In this document: positions 41,145-48,592 of the stretch, piece by piece
Position numbering within the stretch: the stretch's first letter is position 1
How the letters are laid out: each line of letters starts with the position of its first letter
Assembly (NCBI GenBank): GCA_019634715.1
Contig: JAHCAU010000011.1
Location: 95,139 to 159,138 of the forward strand
Source: Lysobacter sp.
GTDB lineage: Bacteria; Pseudomonadota; Gammaproteobacteria; Xanthomonadales; Xanthomonadaceae
Reading direction: 5' to 3'
DNA: 64,000 bases
Made by a program: the position numbers and the translations under genes
The notes under the pieces: generated by a model
What the model saw: the letters and a program-made list of their open reading frames with translations, nothing else
Databases searched by the model: none
Told to the model about the DNA's origin: nothing

Positions 41145-41378
41145 TCATGCGAACACGCGCTCGCCGGTGCCGCGACGCAGCGCCTGGCGTTCGTACTGCT
41201 CGATGTCCTCGCGACGGTAGCTGACGCGGTTGCCGAGCTTCAGGTAGATCGGGCCGATGCCCATCCGGCGCCACTGCTGCAGGGTGCGGACGGAGATATC
41301 CCAGCGCCGGGCCAGCTGGTTCTCATCGAAGGCGCGTGGCTCGTCGGCGACGGCCTGCGCGGTGTTGCGGTCTTGCAT
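41145..41378 (-). CDS. HTH (AlpA-like) early regulator
   Basis: 77 residues, ATG at 41378. FDENQLARRWDISVRTLQQW followed by GPIYLKLGNRVSYRREDIEQ is the AlpA/MerR-type DNA-binding fold of phage excisionases and early regulators. First gene of the early operon. Three 11-12-bp repeats lie 55-90 bases upstream of its start. A truncated copy, with promoter region, is at 46.65-46.92 kb. Confidence 0.75.
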   Translation of the reverse strand: MQDRNTAQAVADEPRAFDENQLARRWDISVRTLQQWRRMGIGPIYLKLGNRVSYRREDIEQYERQALRRGTGERVFA

Positions 41379-41491
41379 GGCGTGTTTCTCGACAGGCTGC
41401 GATTGCAGCGGGCGAGACGCAGACTATTCACCGGACGGGTGAAAGACAGGTGGAACGACGGGTGGAATGCTGGGAATTTTCTTTCTTCCCG
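41216..41491. repeat. Long direct repeat, copy 1 (HTH gene 5' end and promoter)
   Basis: Similar along its whole length to 46657-46919, offset 5441 over the coding part and 5428 beyond because the other copy has one 12-bp unit fewer. The two copies enclose the effector/immunity and VRR-NUC cargo. Confidence 0.8.
41434..41467. promoter_or_regulatory. Three tandem 11-12-bp operator-like repeats
   Basis: Units gacgggtgaaa, gacaggtggaac and gacgggtggaa directly follow one another. Placed upstream of the early HTH gene, so probable regulator-binding sites. The duplicated copy keeps two units. Confidence 0.65.
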
Positions 41492-41643
41492 CAAACTGCC
41501 GTTCTTGTGGTTTCGCGATGGCCACAGATGCGGCGGACCATGCGCACCCGTATCTCGCGGTCCCGGCGGCAGCGCCACGCGGCTATCGAAGGAATCCGCG
41601 GGTGCGGACATGGCCCCGACATCACGTGGCTGCGAACCAAGTC

Positions 41644-41754
41644 GAATACCTGAACGGCTCGTATTGACACCCCGATGCCACCACGGCCAGCATCCCCGTA
41701 TCACGCGCCCGAAGGATCTCCATGACGCGCCCCTCCACACATGCATGCCCGTAA
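41644..41754 (+). pseudogene. Duplicated 5' end of the immunity lipoprotein gene
   Basis: Upstream sequence and the first codons match the region at 42496-42610, including TTGACA 58 bases before the ATG and GAAGGATCTCC as ribosome-binding site. From ATG at 41722 the frame runs only 10 codons (MTRPSTHACP) to TAA. A broken start left by duplication, followed by the membrane-protein gene at 41816. Confidence 0.65.
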
Positions 41755-41815
41755 GCTCCATCACTGCATGGCAATCCGGCACAGCACATCCTAGTAAGCA
41801 GCAGGTCACAATTGC

Positions 41816-42313
41816 ATGAGAAGCACGGAAGACATCGGCAAGACGCAAGACGCAACACTGACTGCTGAAGCTGAGTTCGACAGCATGCTGCGTCGACGAG
41901 GACGATCGCTCGCAAAGTGGAATGCGGCGGTCTTCGCATGCAGCCTGCCGTTCGGCGCGTACAGCACGGCGTTGCATGGCGAGAGCTCACAGAATGGTTT
42001 CGGGCTGCTGCTGGTCGGTTGGCTTGGCATGCTGATGGGGTACTTCGAGTGGATTGCCAATCCGTTGCTGCTGATCGCATGGATCTGCCTGTGGATCAGG
42101 AAGCCCGGATATGCTGCCTCGTTCGCGGCCGCAGCATGTGCCATCGCGGTCGCTTTCATGTTGAGGGACAAGATCCTGATCAACGAAGCGGGACACGTGG
42201 GGAAGATCATCTCCCTGGACGCGGGTTACTGGCTCTGGGTGACGAGTACTGCCACCACGCTTACCTCTGCCATCGCGCTGATCATCCAGAACCGCCGACG
42301 GCTCTCACTTTGA
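41816..42313 (+). CDS. Cargo membrane protein
   Basis: 165 residues, ATG at 41816, weak ribosome-binding site. Hydrophobic segments near 37-52, 62-100 and 104-116, and a last one near 140-158; basic ends. Lies between the broken and intact copies of the immunity lipoprotein start, so it may be a further immunity factor or unrelated cargo. No family recognised. Confidence 0.6.
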   Translation: MRSTEDIGKTQDATLTAEAEFDSMLRRRGRSLAKWNAAVFACSLPFGAYSTALHGESSQNGFGLLLVGWLGMLMGYFEWIANPLLLIAWICLWIRKPGYAASFAAAACAIAVAFMLRDKILINEAGHVGKIISLDAGYWLWVTSTATTLTSAIALIIQNRRRLSL

Positions 42314-42495
42314 TCGCTCATTCGACCTCGAGGCTTTCAGCTACTTGAGTGTCCGGCCCAAAGCCATCGCCCCAGCGTCACTACGGTCGCTTACACGAAG
42401 CTCCACCCCAGACACTCCACTTACCCCTCGGCTGGCCCTTCAAACGCCATCGAAGCCCCTTTGATCGGCGATACCCACACTTGGTTCTCCGCCCG

Positions 42496-42610
42496 ACACG
42501 AAATCCTGAACCGGGTCGGATTGACACCCATTGCTCCCGCAGCCAGCATCCATACATTACGCGCCTGAAGGATCTCCATGACGCGCCACGCCCCCACCCG
42601 CCCTACGACC
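42496..42610. repeat. Direct repeat, intact partner of the immunity-gene 5' duplication
   Basis: Matches 41644-41754. TTGACA at 42521 is 57 bases before the start codon at 42578; no good -10 follows at normal spacing. Confidence 0.55.
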
Positions 42611-43228
42611 GCCCTCCTCGCCCTGCTGGCGACGGCCGCGCTGTTGCCGGGCTGCCAGAACCCAGGACCCCCTTCGATGTCCACTTCCAAGCTCGACACG
42701 ATGATCAAGGAAAACCCGAACCCCAAGCAGGCCTATCGCATCGAGATGCGCATCGAGAACGCACCGGGGCCGTTCGGCCTGGTCGAAGGCGCCGCTCAAT
42801 ACGATGTGCAGAATTACGAGGAGTGCGGCGAGATCAACCGCGTCGCCGGCACGATCTCGCGGATCACCGTCAGCCCGGAAATCATCTGGACACCCAAGGG
42901 CGATGGCGTATACGAGGCAGTGGTCCTCGCGGACCGGATGCTGGACGAAGACTATTTCGGTCGTGGCGTGTGCCGCTGGGGGATGACGGAGGTGCGGGCT
43001 GCGCTGCGCGCGACTGGCACCAAGGGCGAAACGCGCTTCGTGCCGGGCTTGCTCCCGGAAGAAATCCGCAGTGGTCAACCTGTTACCTGGTACTTCGTGC
43101 ATCGCCTCTATCCGAAGGCTGAGCTTCAAGAGGACTTTGTCGATCTCGGTAGCCGGGATATCGGCGAGTACAAGCCCGAGTTACGGGACAGCACATTTAC
43201 GGTGACGTTCACGAGAAAGGGTGACTGA
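42578..43228 (+). CDS. Lipoprotein, probable immunity protein (X-Tfi)
   Basis: 216 residues, ATG at 42578 with AAGGA upstream. Signal peptide with lipobox LLPGC, so Cys26 would be lipidated and the protein anchored facing the periplasm. The mature domain is beta-rich (YRIEMRIENAPGPFGLVEGA) with two Cys (YEECGEINR, GRGVCRWG). Two bases upstream of the lipase effector. Xanthomonadales type IV killing systems pair each effector with such a periplasmic lipoprotein. Role inferred from context. Confidence 0.75.
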   Translation: MTRHAPTRPTTALLALLATAALLPGCQNPGPPSMSTSKLDTMIKENPNPKQAYRIEMRIENAPGPFGLVEGAAQYDVQNYEECGEINRVAGTISRITVSPEIIWTPKGDGVYEAVVLADRMLDEDYFGRGVCRWGMTEVRAALRATGTKGETRFVPGLLPEEIRSGQPVTWYFVHRLYPKAELQEDFVDLGSRDIGEYKPELRDSTFTVTFTRKGD

Positions 43229-43230
43229 TC

Positions 43231-44709
43231 ATGCCCCTCACGTCCCAGCAGTACGCCGATCTGGCGGACTTCAGCTATCGCAATGACTACCCGGTTGGGG
43301 TTAGACAGCCGACGAAGGAGGAGCGCGTAGCGATCGGTGGTGTCGATTATAAGATCCTCGAGCATGTCGACAATCCCAGGAACGGCTACCAAGGCTTCAT
43401 GCTACAGCGCGTGGACACCGGGCAGATCGTGGTGGCCCATCGCGGCACCGAACAGATCGTGCGCGATGGTGTGGTCGTCGATGGGGCGATGGTGCTGAGC
43501 AGAACAAATCTGCAGGCCAACGATGCGATCGCGCTGACCCAAAGGGCAGTGAATCGTGCAGAACAGATTCAATTGATCAAAGGCGCCGCCCCAGAAGTCA
43601 CTGTCACCGGCCACTCGCTCGGCGGCACACTGGCGCAGATCACTGCGCACCACTTCAACTTGCGTGGCGAGACCTTCAATGCCTATGGCTCGGCCAGCCT
43701 AGACCGTCGCATCCCCGAGGGCGGCAACACAGTGGTCAACCACGTAATGGCAGCCGACACGGTCAGCGCCGCGTCGCCGCATTTCGGTCAGGTGCGCGTA
43801 TATGCCGCGCCGCGCGAGTTGGAAGTGCTGATGCAAAGCGGTTACGAGAACAACCGCTCCATGCTGCTCGACCAGCGTGCGCCCTTGCTGGCCGTGGGCC
43901 GTACCTTTGGCTCGCACTCGATGCACAACTTCACCAACAAGGATGGCGACGGGCGACCAGACCGCTCGATCCTGGCCGACCCTGGAGCGCGACAGCTCGC
44001 TGTGCAGTTCGACCCGATGATCGACAAATACCGCAACGACGTGGCCCTGATGCGCACCGGCATCACCGCTGCTGCGCGCGGGCCGCTGGGTGCGATCGAG
44101 GATACCGTAGATCGCATCCGTGGCCCGCTTGATCCAGGCGAACCCGCGCGACGCGAGCAGCGTTCGGCGCCCGCGCCGGCGCCGCCACAAGGCAAGCCGG
44201 TCACGCCGCAACCCTTCGATTCGCCGCTGTTCGGCCCCGGTGGCTTCCAGGACTTCGGCGACTATGTGCCCAAGCCGCAGAACGGCCCGCAAGCGCCGCT
44301 GCGCGCGCAGTTGCTCAACGAGCCGGCGCACCCCGACGCACCGATGTACCAATCGATCCTGCGCCATGTGCAGGCCGAAGACCGCAAGCGCGGGCGCGAG
44401 CCGGACGATGCCAGCGAGCGACTGGCGGCGGGCCTGACCGTGGACGCGAAAGCGCGCGGCCTGCAATCGGTGGCCTTCTTCCAGATGAGTACGGATGGCA
44501 CCCGCGCCTACATGGCCGATACGGCCGATCCATCCACGCCCTGGGCGAGGACAGCTAACGGCGACATCACGACTGCGGTGCGCCAGGATCTGCAGGCCAG
44601 CAGCGACAAGGTGGCAGACATCAACCAGCGGCAGACGCCAACGATGACGCCGCCGCAGGACAACCCGACACGGGATGATCCCGGCCCGAGGGGGCCGAGG
44701 ATGGGATAG
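43231..44709 (+). CDS. Lipase effector with XVIPCD-type C-terminus (X-Tfe)
   Basis: 492 residues, ATG at 43231. Class 3 lipase: GHSLGGTLAQITAHHF with Ser129 as nucleophile; Asp near 174-176 (MAADTVSA) and His near 229 (GSHSMHNF) complete a triad. A Pro-rich linker (~305-355) leads to residues 362-465, whose pattern AHPDAPMYQSILRHV, ASERLAAGLTVDAKARGLQS and VAFFQMSTDG fits XVIPCD, the VirD4-recognised signal of Xanthomonas/Stenotrophomonas bacterial-killing T4SS. Would degrade a rival's phospholipids. Domain calls from memory. Confidence 0.8.
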   Translation: MPLTSQQYADLADFSYRNDYPVGVRQPTKEERVAIGGVDYKILEHVDNPRNGYQGFMLQRVDTGQIVVAHRGTEQIVRDGVVVDGAMVLSRTNLQANDAIALTQRAVNRAEQIQLIKGAAPEVTVTGHSLGGTLAQITAHHFNLRGETFNAYGSASLDRRIPEGGNTVVNHVMAADTVSAASPHFGQVRVYAAPRELEVLMQSGYENNRSMLLDQRAPLLAVGRTFGSHSMHNFTNKDGDGRPDRSILADPGARQLAVQFDPMIDKYRNDVALMRTGITAAARGPLGAIEDTVDRIRGPLDPGEPARREQRSAPAPAPPQGKPVTPQPFDSPLFGPGGFQDFGDYVPKPQNGPQAPLRAQLLNEPAHPDAPMYQSILRHVQAEDRKRGREPDDASERLAAGLTVDAKARGLQSVAFFQMSTDGTRAYMADTADPSTPWARTANGDITTAVRQDLQASSDKVADINQRQTPTMTPPQDNPTRDDPGPRGPRMG

Positions 44710-44814
44710 GCGTCAACTCTCGACGAAGCGCGAGTGCTGCAAGAGATCCGCCCCCAGATTGGCGAATTCTCACTATTGCCGATAGAGTTCATGCAGCACT
44801 TAATGCAAGGAAGA

Positions 44815-45174
44815 ATGATGGCACGCTGGAAAGAAATCCCGCCGCCCGATGGTTACCCGCTGTTCGGCTGGAACAAGGAAACCATCAAGGCTCACCTTGA
44901 AGCCAACCCTCCGAAGGCAGGTGACCCGATGATGATTTACAACTCACATGGCGGCCTTCACCGATATCAGCTTGCAAAAGTAGAGTCCTCGTCGCATGGG
45001 CGCCAAAAGCGAATAATTCTTACAAAATCTGGAGATTCTGGCGGAACCACATTTCACAGAAGTGGACTGAATACATTCTCGCCCAAAGGGCAGACCATAA
45101 TGATACCGCCTGTCCCTGAAATAATGGCGCATATCGAGGATGACTGCGACATTGTGCTCGCCACATTTTTTTAG
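44815..45174 (+). CDS. Small cargo protein, unknown
   Basis: 119 residues from ATG at 44815 (or 44818), chosen for AAGGA just upstream; the frame is open from 44734. Richer in A and T than the neighbouring effector. Begins MMARWKEIPPPDGYPLFGWN and contains MIYNSHGGLHRYQLAKVESS and FHRSGLNTFSPKGQTIMIPP. No family recognised. Position after the effector makes a second immunity or orphan gene possible. Confidence 0.5.
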   Translation: MMARWKEIPPPDGYPLFGWNKETIKAHLEANPPKAGDPMMIYNSHGGLHRYQLAKVESSSHGRQKRIILTKSGDSGGTTFHRSGLNTFSPKGQTIMIPPVPEIMAHIEDDCDIVLATFF

Positions 45175-45377
45175 TTGATCGCCCCTAGTGCTGACACTTG
45201 GGTAATGGTGACTGACTTGAAAACCCATAGGCTGAACTAGGACTTTGCGCCCCGGTCATGCGCGTGCATTTCATTCAGTAAAACGCCACTTCCGAGGCTA
45301 CACCAGATCCGGATGCGGTAACATGAATGGCTATCTCCGGCTCGCCCGGACGAGTAAGCTTCATGTGATGCATCCCG

Positions 45378-46616
45378 ATGAGCCGTATGAAGCGCACTGA
45401 TCTCTCCACCACTGATTGTGCGCATGAACATGTGTCCTGCCTCAATGCGTACGAATTGATTCGGAAGTACCGCTGCGACACGTGCGCCGGCGTCATGATG
45501 TGTGCGTGCGACGAGAGCTTCGGCAAACGATTCCTCGCCCACCAGCTGGCAACGGGCCGGGAGCTGGATACGCAATCCCGGGTCCTTGTGACGCTCGGTT
45601 TTGTACCTGCGATCTGCAACGAATGCCGGGGTCTAGCACCTGCAGCAGCCCCGGTGACCGCAGGATTTGGCAGGACCTCCAAGATCAAGCGCTACTACTG
45701 GCGCGAAATCTACTTCGCGGAGCGCTTGCGTCAGGCCCAGTGGGATGAGTCGCATCCCGATGCCACGCCTGAGCAGCGTACGGCGGCTGTGGCGACGATC
45801 GAATCCGAGGTGCTGGAGCAAATCAAGGCTCAGCATGCCCAAGCACCGAAGTACGATTTCACGGAGCAATCCCAAGCCGAGGTCCTCAAGCTCGGGGGCG
45901 TAAGCGTGCAGGCGGTCCATGCGAACTATTGTGACGAGCCGTCCAAAGGCGCGGTCATACGTCTAGGTGACATGGCGGTTTCACCCGAGCGGTTCGTCAT
46001 TCATTGGTACGAGTCGAGAGGCTGGTCCGCTATGATCTTGGAAAGCGCACCATTTCATGCGCTTTTCGGCGTCATGATGTGGATCCTGATTCAGGACCCG
46101 GGCGATTCCCGGGTGCGCACAGTGGGATTCGGTGATCGAACAGCATATGAAGCCCGCGGCGCTAACTTTCCGATCTGGACACTTCTGCCGGACGATTTCG
46201 GCAGCAAAGGCTACGCGGACAGACGTAAGCAGCATATCGATGCACATTTCGAACTGATGCCCCATGAAAGAGCTGACATGCTCTGGCTATTCGACTACTG
46301 GGTTCCCTTCAGTTCCGATCTGCGCCAGTACCTATGGGCACACCGGGATGAGGATGTGGTTCGCGCCCGCCGATTGATCGAGATACTGACGCCTGCGCAG
46401 ATCCATTCGGTACTGCGCTACCTGATCAGTCACTACTGGGGCCACTATCTAGGGTGGCCGGATCTTCTTCTACACCGAAGCGATGAGATCTTGCTTGCCG
46501 AAGTCAAATCCTCGAACGATCGATTGAGCGGCGATCAGAAGCGATGGATTGTCGACAACAAGGTACACCTCGGATTTCCCTTCTCCCTGGTCAAGCTGCA
46601 CAGATCGAGGCAGTAG
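45378..46616 (+). CDS. VRR-NUC nuclease with N-terminal zinc-binding Cys cluster
   Basis: 412 residues, ATG at 45378, weak ribosome-binding site. N-terminal Cys pairs (YRCDTCAGVMMCACD and ICNECRG) suggest zinc binding. The C-terminal nuclease has YLGWPDLLLHRSDEILLAEV then KSSNDRLSGDQKRWI: Asp, Glu-x-Lys and a Gln as in VRR-NUC/FAN1. The family cuts branched or flap DNA; stand-alone forms occur in phage and defence contexts. Isolated between two non-coding stretches. Confidence 0.75.
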   Translation: MSRMKRTDLSTTDCAHEHVSCLNAYELIRKYRCDTCAGVMMCACDESFGKRFLAHQLATGRELDTQSRVLVTLGFVPAICNECRGLAPAAAPVTAGFGRTSKIKRYYWREIYFAERLRQAQWDESHPDATPEQRTAAVATIESEVLEQIKAQHAQAPKYDFTEQSQAEVLKLGGVSVQAVHANYCDEPSKGAVIRLGDMAVSPERFVIHWYESRGWSAMILESAPFHALFGVMMWILIQDPGDSRVRTVGFGDRTAYEARGANFPIWTLLPDDFGSKGYADRRKQHIDAHFELMPHERADMLWLFDYWVPFSSDLRQYLWAHRDEDVVRARRLIEILTPAQIHSVLRYLISHYWGHYLGWPDLLLHRSDEILLAEVKSSNDRLSGDQKRWIVDNKVHLGFPFSLVKLHRSRQ

Positions 46617-46651
46617 TCCATGCGGTACACTTCCGAATCGGTGCCTTGCGA

Positions 46652-46819
46652 TCATCGATAGCTGACGCGGTTGCCGAGCTTCAGGTAGATCGGGCCGACG
46701 CCCATCCGGCGCCACTGCTGCAGGGTGCGGACGGAGATGTCCCAGCCCCTGGCCAGCTGGTTCTCATCGAAGGCGCAGGACTCGTCGGCGACGGCCTGCG
46801 CGGTGTTGCGGTCTTTCAT
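46652..46819 (-). pseudogene. Truncated copy of the early HTH regulator
   Basis: 55 residues, identical to the first 50-odd residues of the gene at 41145 except a few changes (RTLQQWRRMGVGPIYLKLG kept), then stops just after NRVSYR. The wing helix and C-terminus are lost. Its ATG at 46819 keeps upstream promoter and repeats, so a short HTH peptide might still be made. Confidence 0.75.
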
Positions 46820-46919
46820 GGGGTGTTTCGACATGATGCAATGGCAGCGGGCGAGACGCAGATTATTCACCGGACGGGCGGAAGGACGGGTGAAAAGCAG
46901 GGAATTTTCTTTATACCCG
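46657..46919. repeat. Long direct repeat, copy 2 (truncated HTH gene and promoter)
   Basis: Partner of 41216-41491. Two operator-like units (gacgggcggaag at 46873, gacgggtgaaaa at 46885) and a run GGAATTTTCTTTATACCCG after them. Confidence 0.8.
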
Positions 46920-46926
46920 TTCGCAA

Positions 46927-46957
46927 GAAAAAAAGGCCGGATCATCGATCCGGCCTT
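46927..46957 (-). terminator. Rho-independent terminator of the DUF5623-like gene
   Basis: AAGGCCGGATC, three-base loop, GATCCGGCCTT, followed on the minus strand by a run of eight T. Lies 22 bases after the stop at 46979. Confidence 0.85.
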
Positions 46958-46978
46958 CTGCCATGCGTCCGACGGGTC

Positions 46979-48232
46979 CTATCCCGCAACAGCTGCCGCA
47001 ACCGCACGCAGCTTCTTGACCATGTCCCGCCTCGGCTTGCAGTCGAGATAGCCATCCTCCAGCCTCTGCACGACTTCCAGCAGAGCCGCCGCCTGGTCCT
47101 GAGGCTTCGCGATCGGTGCGTACCGATGGCCGTAATAGGCGCTGTGGAACTGCTCAGAGGTCATCTCGTCGCCCGGATACTCCATCTGCAGCCAATCGTC
47201 GAGCGTGGTGCGCACTTCCCCAATTGCCGACGTATGCGCGCGCAGCATGCCCGACACGCACAACGACGACAGTAACGGACCTACCGTCAGATGCAGATCA
47301 AGCGGCATCCTGCGTGCGGGCCGCCAACGCGACTTCTCCCCCCCTTTTCGAGCGCCATATGGAACGGCGCCCATTCGCTCACCGTAGCTCGGCATCGGAC
47401 GCTTGCGGCGAGACTTTCCACTCGCCTTGCGCATCGGACTTTCGAATTCGGAAAAGTACGGTTCGGAATCGCCGTTCCACCGTGGCATCAGACGCCTGGC
47501 TTGCAGCCTGCGCAACTGTCGATCGAGTCGCTGGGCCAAGGCGGCATCCTTGCAAAAAAGGAACGGGATCGAATGACCGGGCACGTAGATGCCCTCCCAT
47601 TGCAGCTGGATCATGTGCAACTTCTTCGCCGCGACCCATTGCCCGCGTTCCGAGAGTTCCAGCTTCTGGTATGGCTCATCCATGTAGACCCACGCTTCCG
47701 TTTCCGGATCGAACCATTCCGATGAGTGATCCCGCCCGGGCAGTCCATCAAACCTCCGGGTCATCGACTCGAGCGTCTTCAGGTTTCTGATCGGACGCAA
47801 ACCCGTGGCTGCCATGAAGAGGACCGCACGCGCTGCGGCATAGAGCTTGTCGTGCGCTTCCCCTTGGCTATCGAGGTCGACACGCCGCTCAAGGTGGTCC
47901 TCGGCCTCTGCACGAAACCATCCGAGATTACGTGCATGAGGAATCTCACGAGCACTGGCAATCTCGAAAAGCGGCTTCGGAAGCCAGATCGTCAGCGTTT
48001 CACGGCCACGGGTACGAAGCTGACGATCGGCCCAGAACGCGCTCAGATACAGCGCGTGCCGATTAGAAGGTCCTGCGAGCTGGTGCTCCGCGTGCCTGAA
48101 ATTCTGGAATCCGGCACGTTGTGCCGCCAGTTCGAGGGCCTCATGGTGTTTCAGATTTCGCTCGCGCTTGATGGCGTTGGCGAGGCGCTTGATGCCGTCC
48201 AGCGTGGACGGACGAATATCGACGGTCGACAT
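46979..48232 (-). CDS. DUF5623-like protein
   Basis: 417 residues, ATG at 48232; GGAG 13 bases upstream. Starts MSTVDIRPSTLDGIKRLANA then KHHEALELAAQRAGFQNFRH, as I recall for DUF5623. The rest is a replication- or mobile-element-type protein with several Arg/Lys-rich blocks (KASGKSRRKRPMPSYGERMG). Its function is unknown; such genes are frequent on integrative elements of pseudomonads and xanthomonads. A 13-bp palindrome lies in front of it and a strong terminator after. Confidence 0.6.
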   Translation of the reverse strand: MSTVDIRPSTLDGIKRLANAIKRERNLKHHEALELAAQRAGFQNFRHAEHQLAGPSNRHALYLSAFWADRQLRTRGRETLTIWLPKPLFEIASAREIPHARNLGWFRAEAEDHLERRVDLDSQGEAHDKLYAAARAVLFMAATGLRPIRNLKTLESMTRRFDGLPGRDHSSEWFDPETEAWVYMDEPYQKLELSERGQWVAAKKLHMIQLQWEGIYVPGHSIPFLFCKDAALAQRLDRQLRRLQARRLMPRWNGDSEPYFSEFESPMRKASGKSRRKRPMPSYGERMGAVPYGARKGGEKSRWRPARRMPLDLHLTVGPLLSSLCVSGMLRAHTSAIGEVRTTLDDWLQMEYPGDEMTSEQFHSAYYGHRYAPIAKPQDQAAALLEVVQRLEDGYLDCKPRRDMVKKLRAVAAAVAG

Positions 48233-48243
48233 AACACATGCTC

Positions 48244-48256
48244 CTACGGTCCGTAG
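48244..48256. promoter_or_regulatory. 13-bp perfect palindrome before the DUF5623-like gene
   Basis: CTACGG-T-CCGTAG on the plus strand, 12 bases upstream of the ATG at 48232. Overlaps the ribosome-binding region, so a repressor or a leader hairpin could block translation. Confidence 0.4.
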
Positions 48257-48592
48257 CGAAGCGTCACCCGTCCACCGCTTCTCGGACCGAACATGGTTAG
48301 GTCGGTCAAGGAATAAGTAACCGGCAGTGCTGTCAACAGCTTCGCTACGACGGGCGGCGAGCGCCTGCCTAGCGCTCGACCCCAAGTGTTGCACCGAGTG
48401 CAGGCGCTTGGCAACAGCGGTCAATCCTTCATGGGTCTTCTTGGCGCAGGAGCACCGCAAGCGATTGATTTACAAGGCGCTCACTGTTCGTCGGAAAGTC
48501 CGGCTCCGCCCTCTATCGCCGTGAAACAATTCCGTGAGAAGTTAGGCGATCGACTCGTACTTCTCCATCCGTACTCCCCCGGGAACTTGCAC
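48257..48592. other. Divergent intergenic region
   Basis: 336 bases between the DUF5623-like gene and the secreted PHP protein. It must hold both promoters; I see no box pair convincing enough to list. The frame of the right gene is open from 48386, but a signal peptide fixes its start at 48593. Confidence 0.4.

Larger units (their letters stand above)
41379..41815. other. Gap with early promoter region and a decayed immunity-gene start
   Basis: Contains operator-like repeats (41434-41467), then a copy of the region in front of the immunity lipoprotein. No complete gene. Confidence 0.5.

Noticed and set aside
42521..42550. TTGACA before the immunity lipoprotein as a full promoter
   Set aside because: The box is perfect and duplicated, but no -10 of useful quality lies 16-18 bases downstream, so it was not listed as a promoter.
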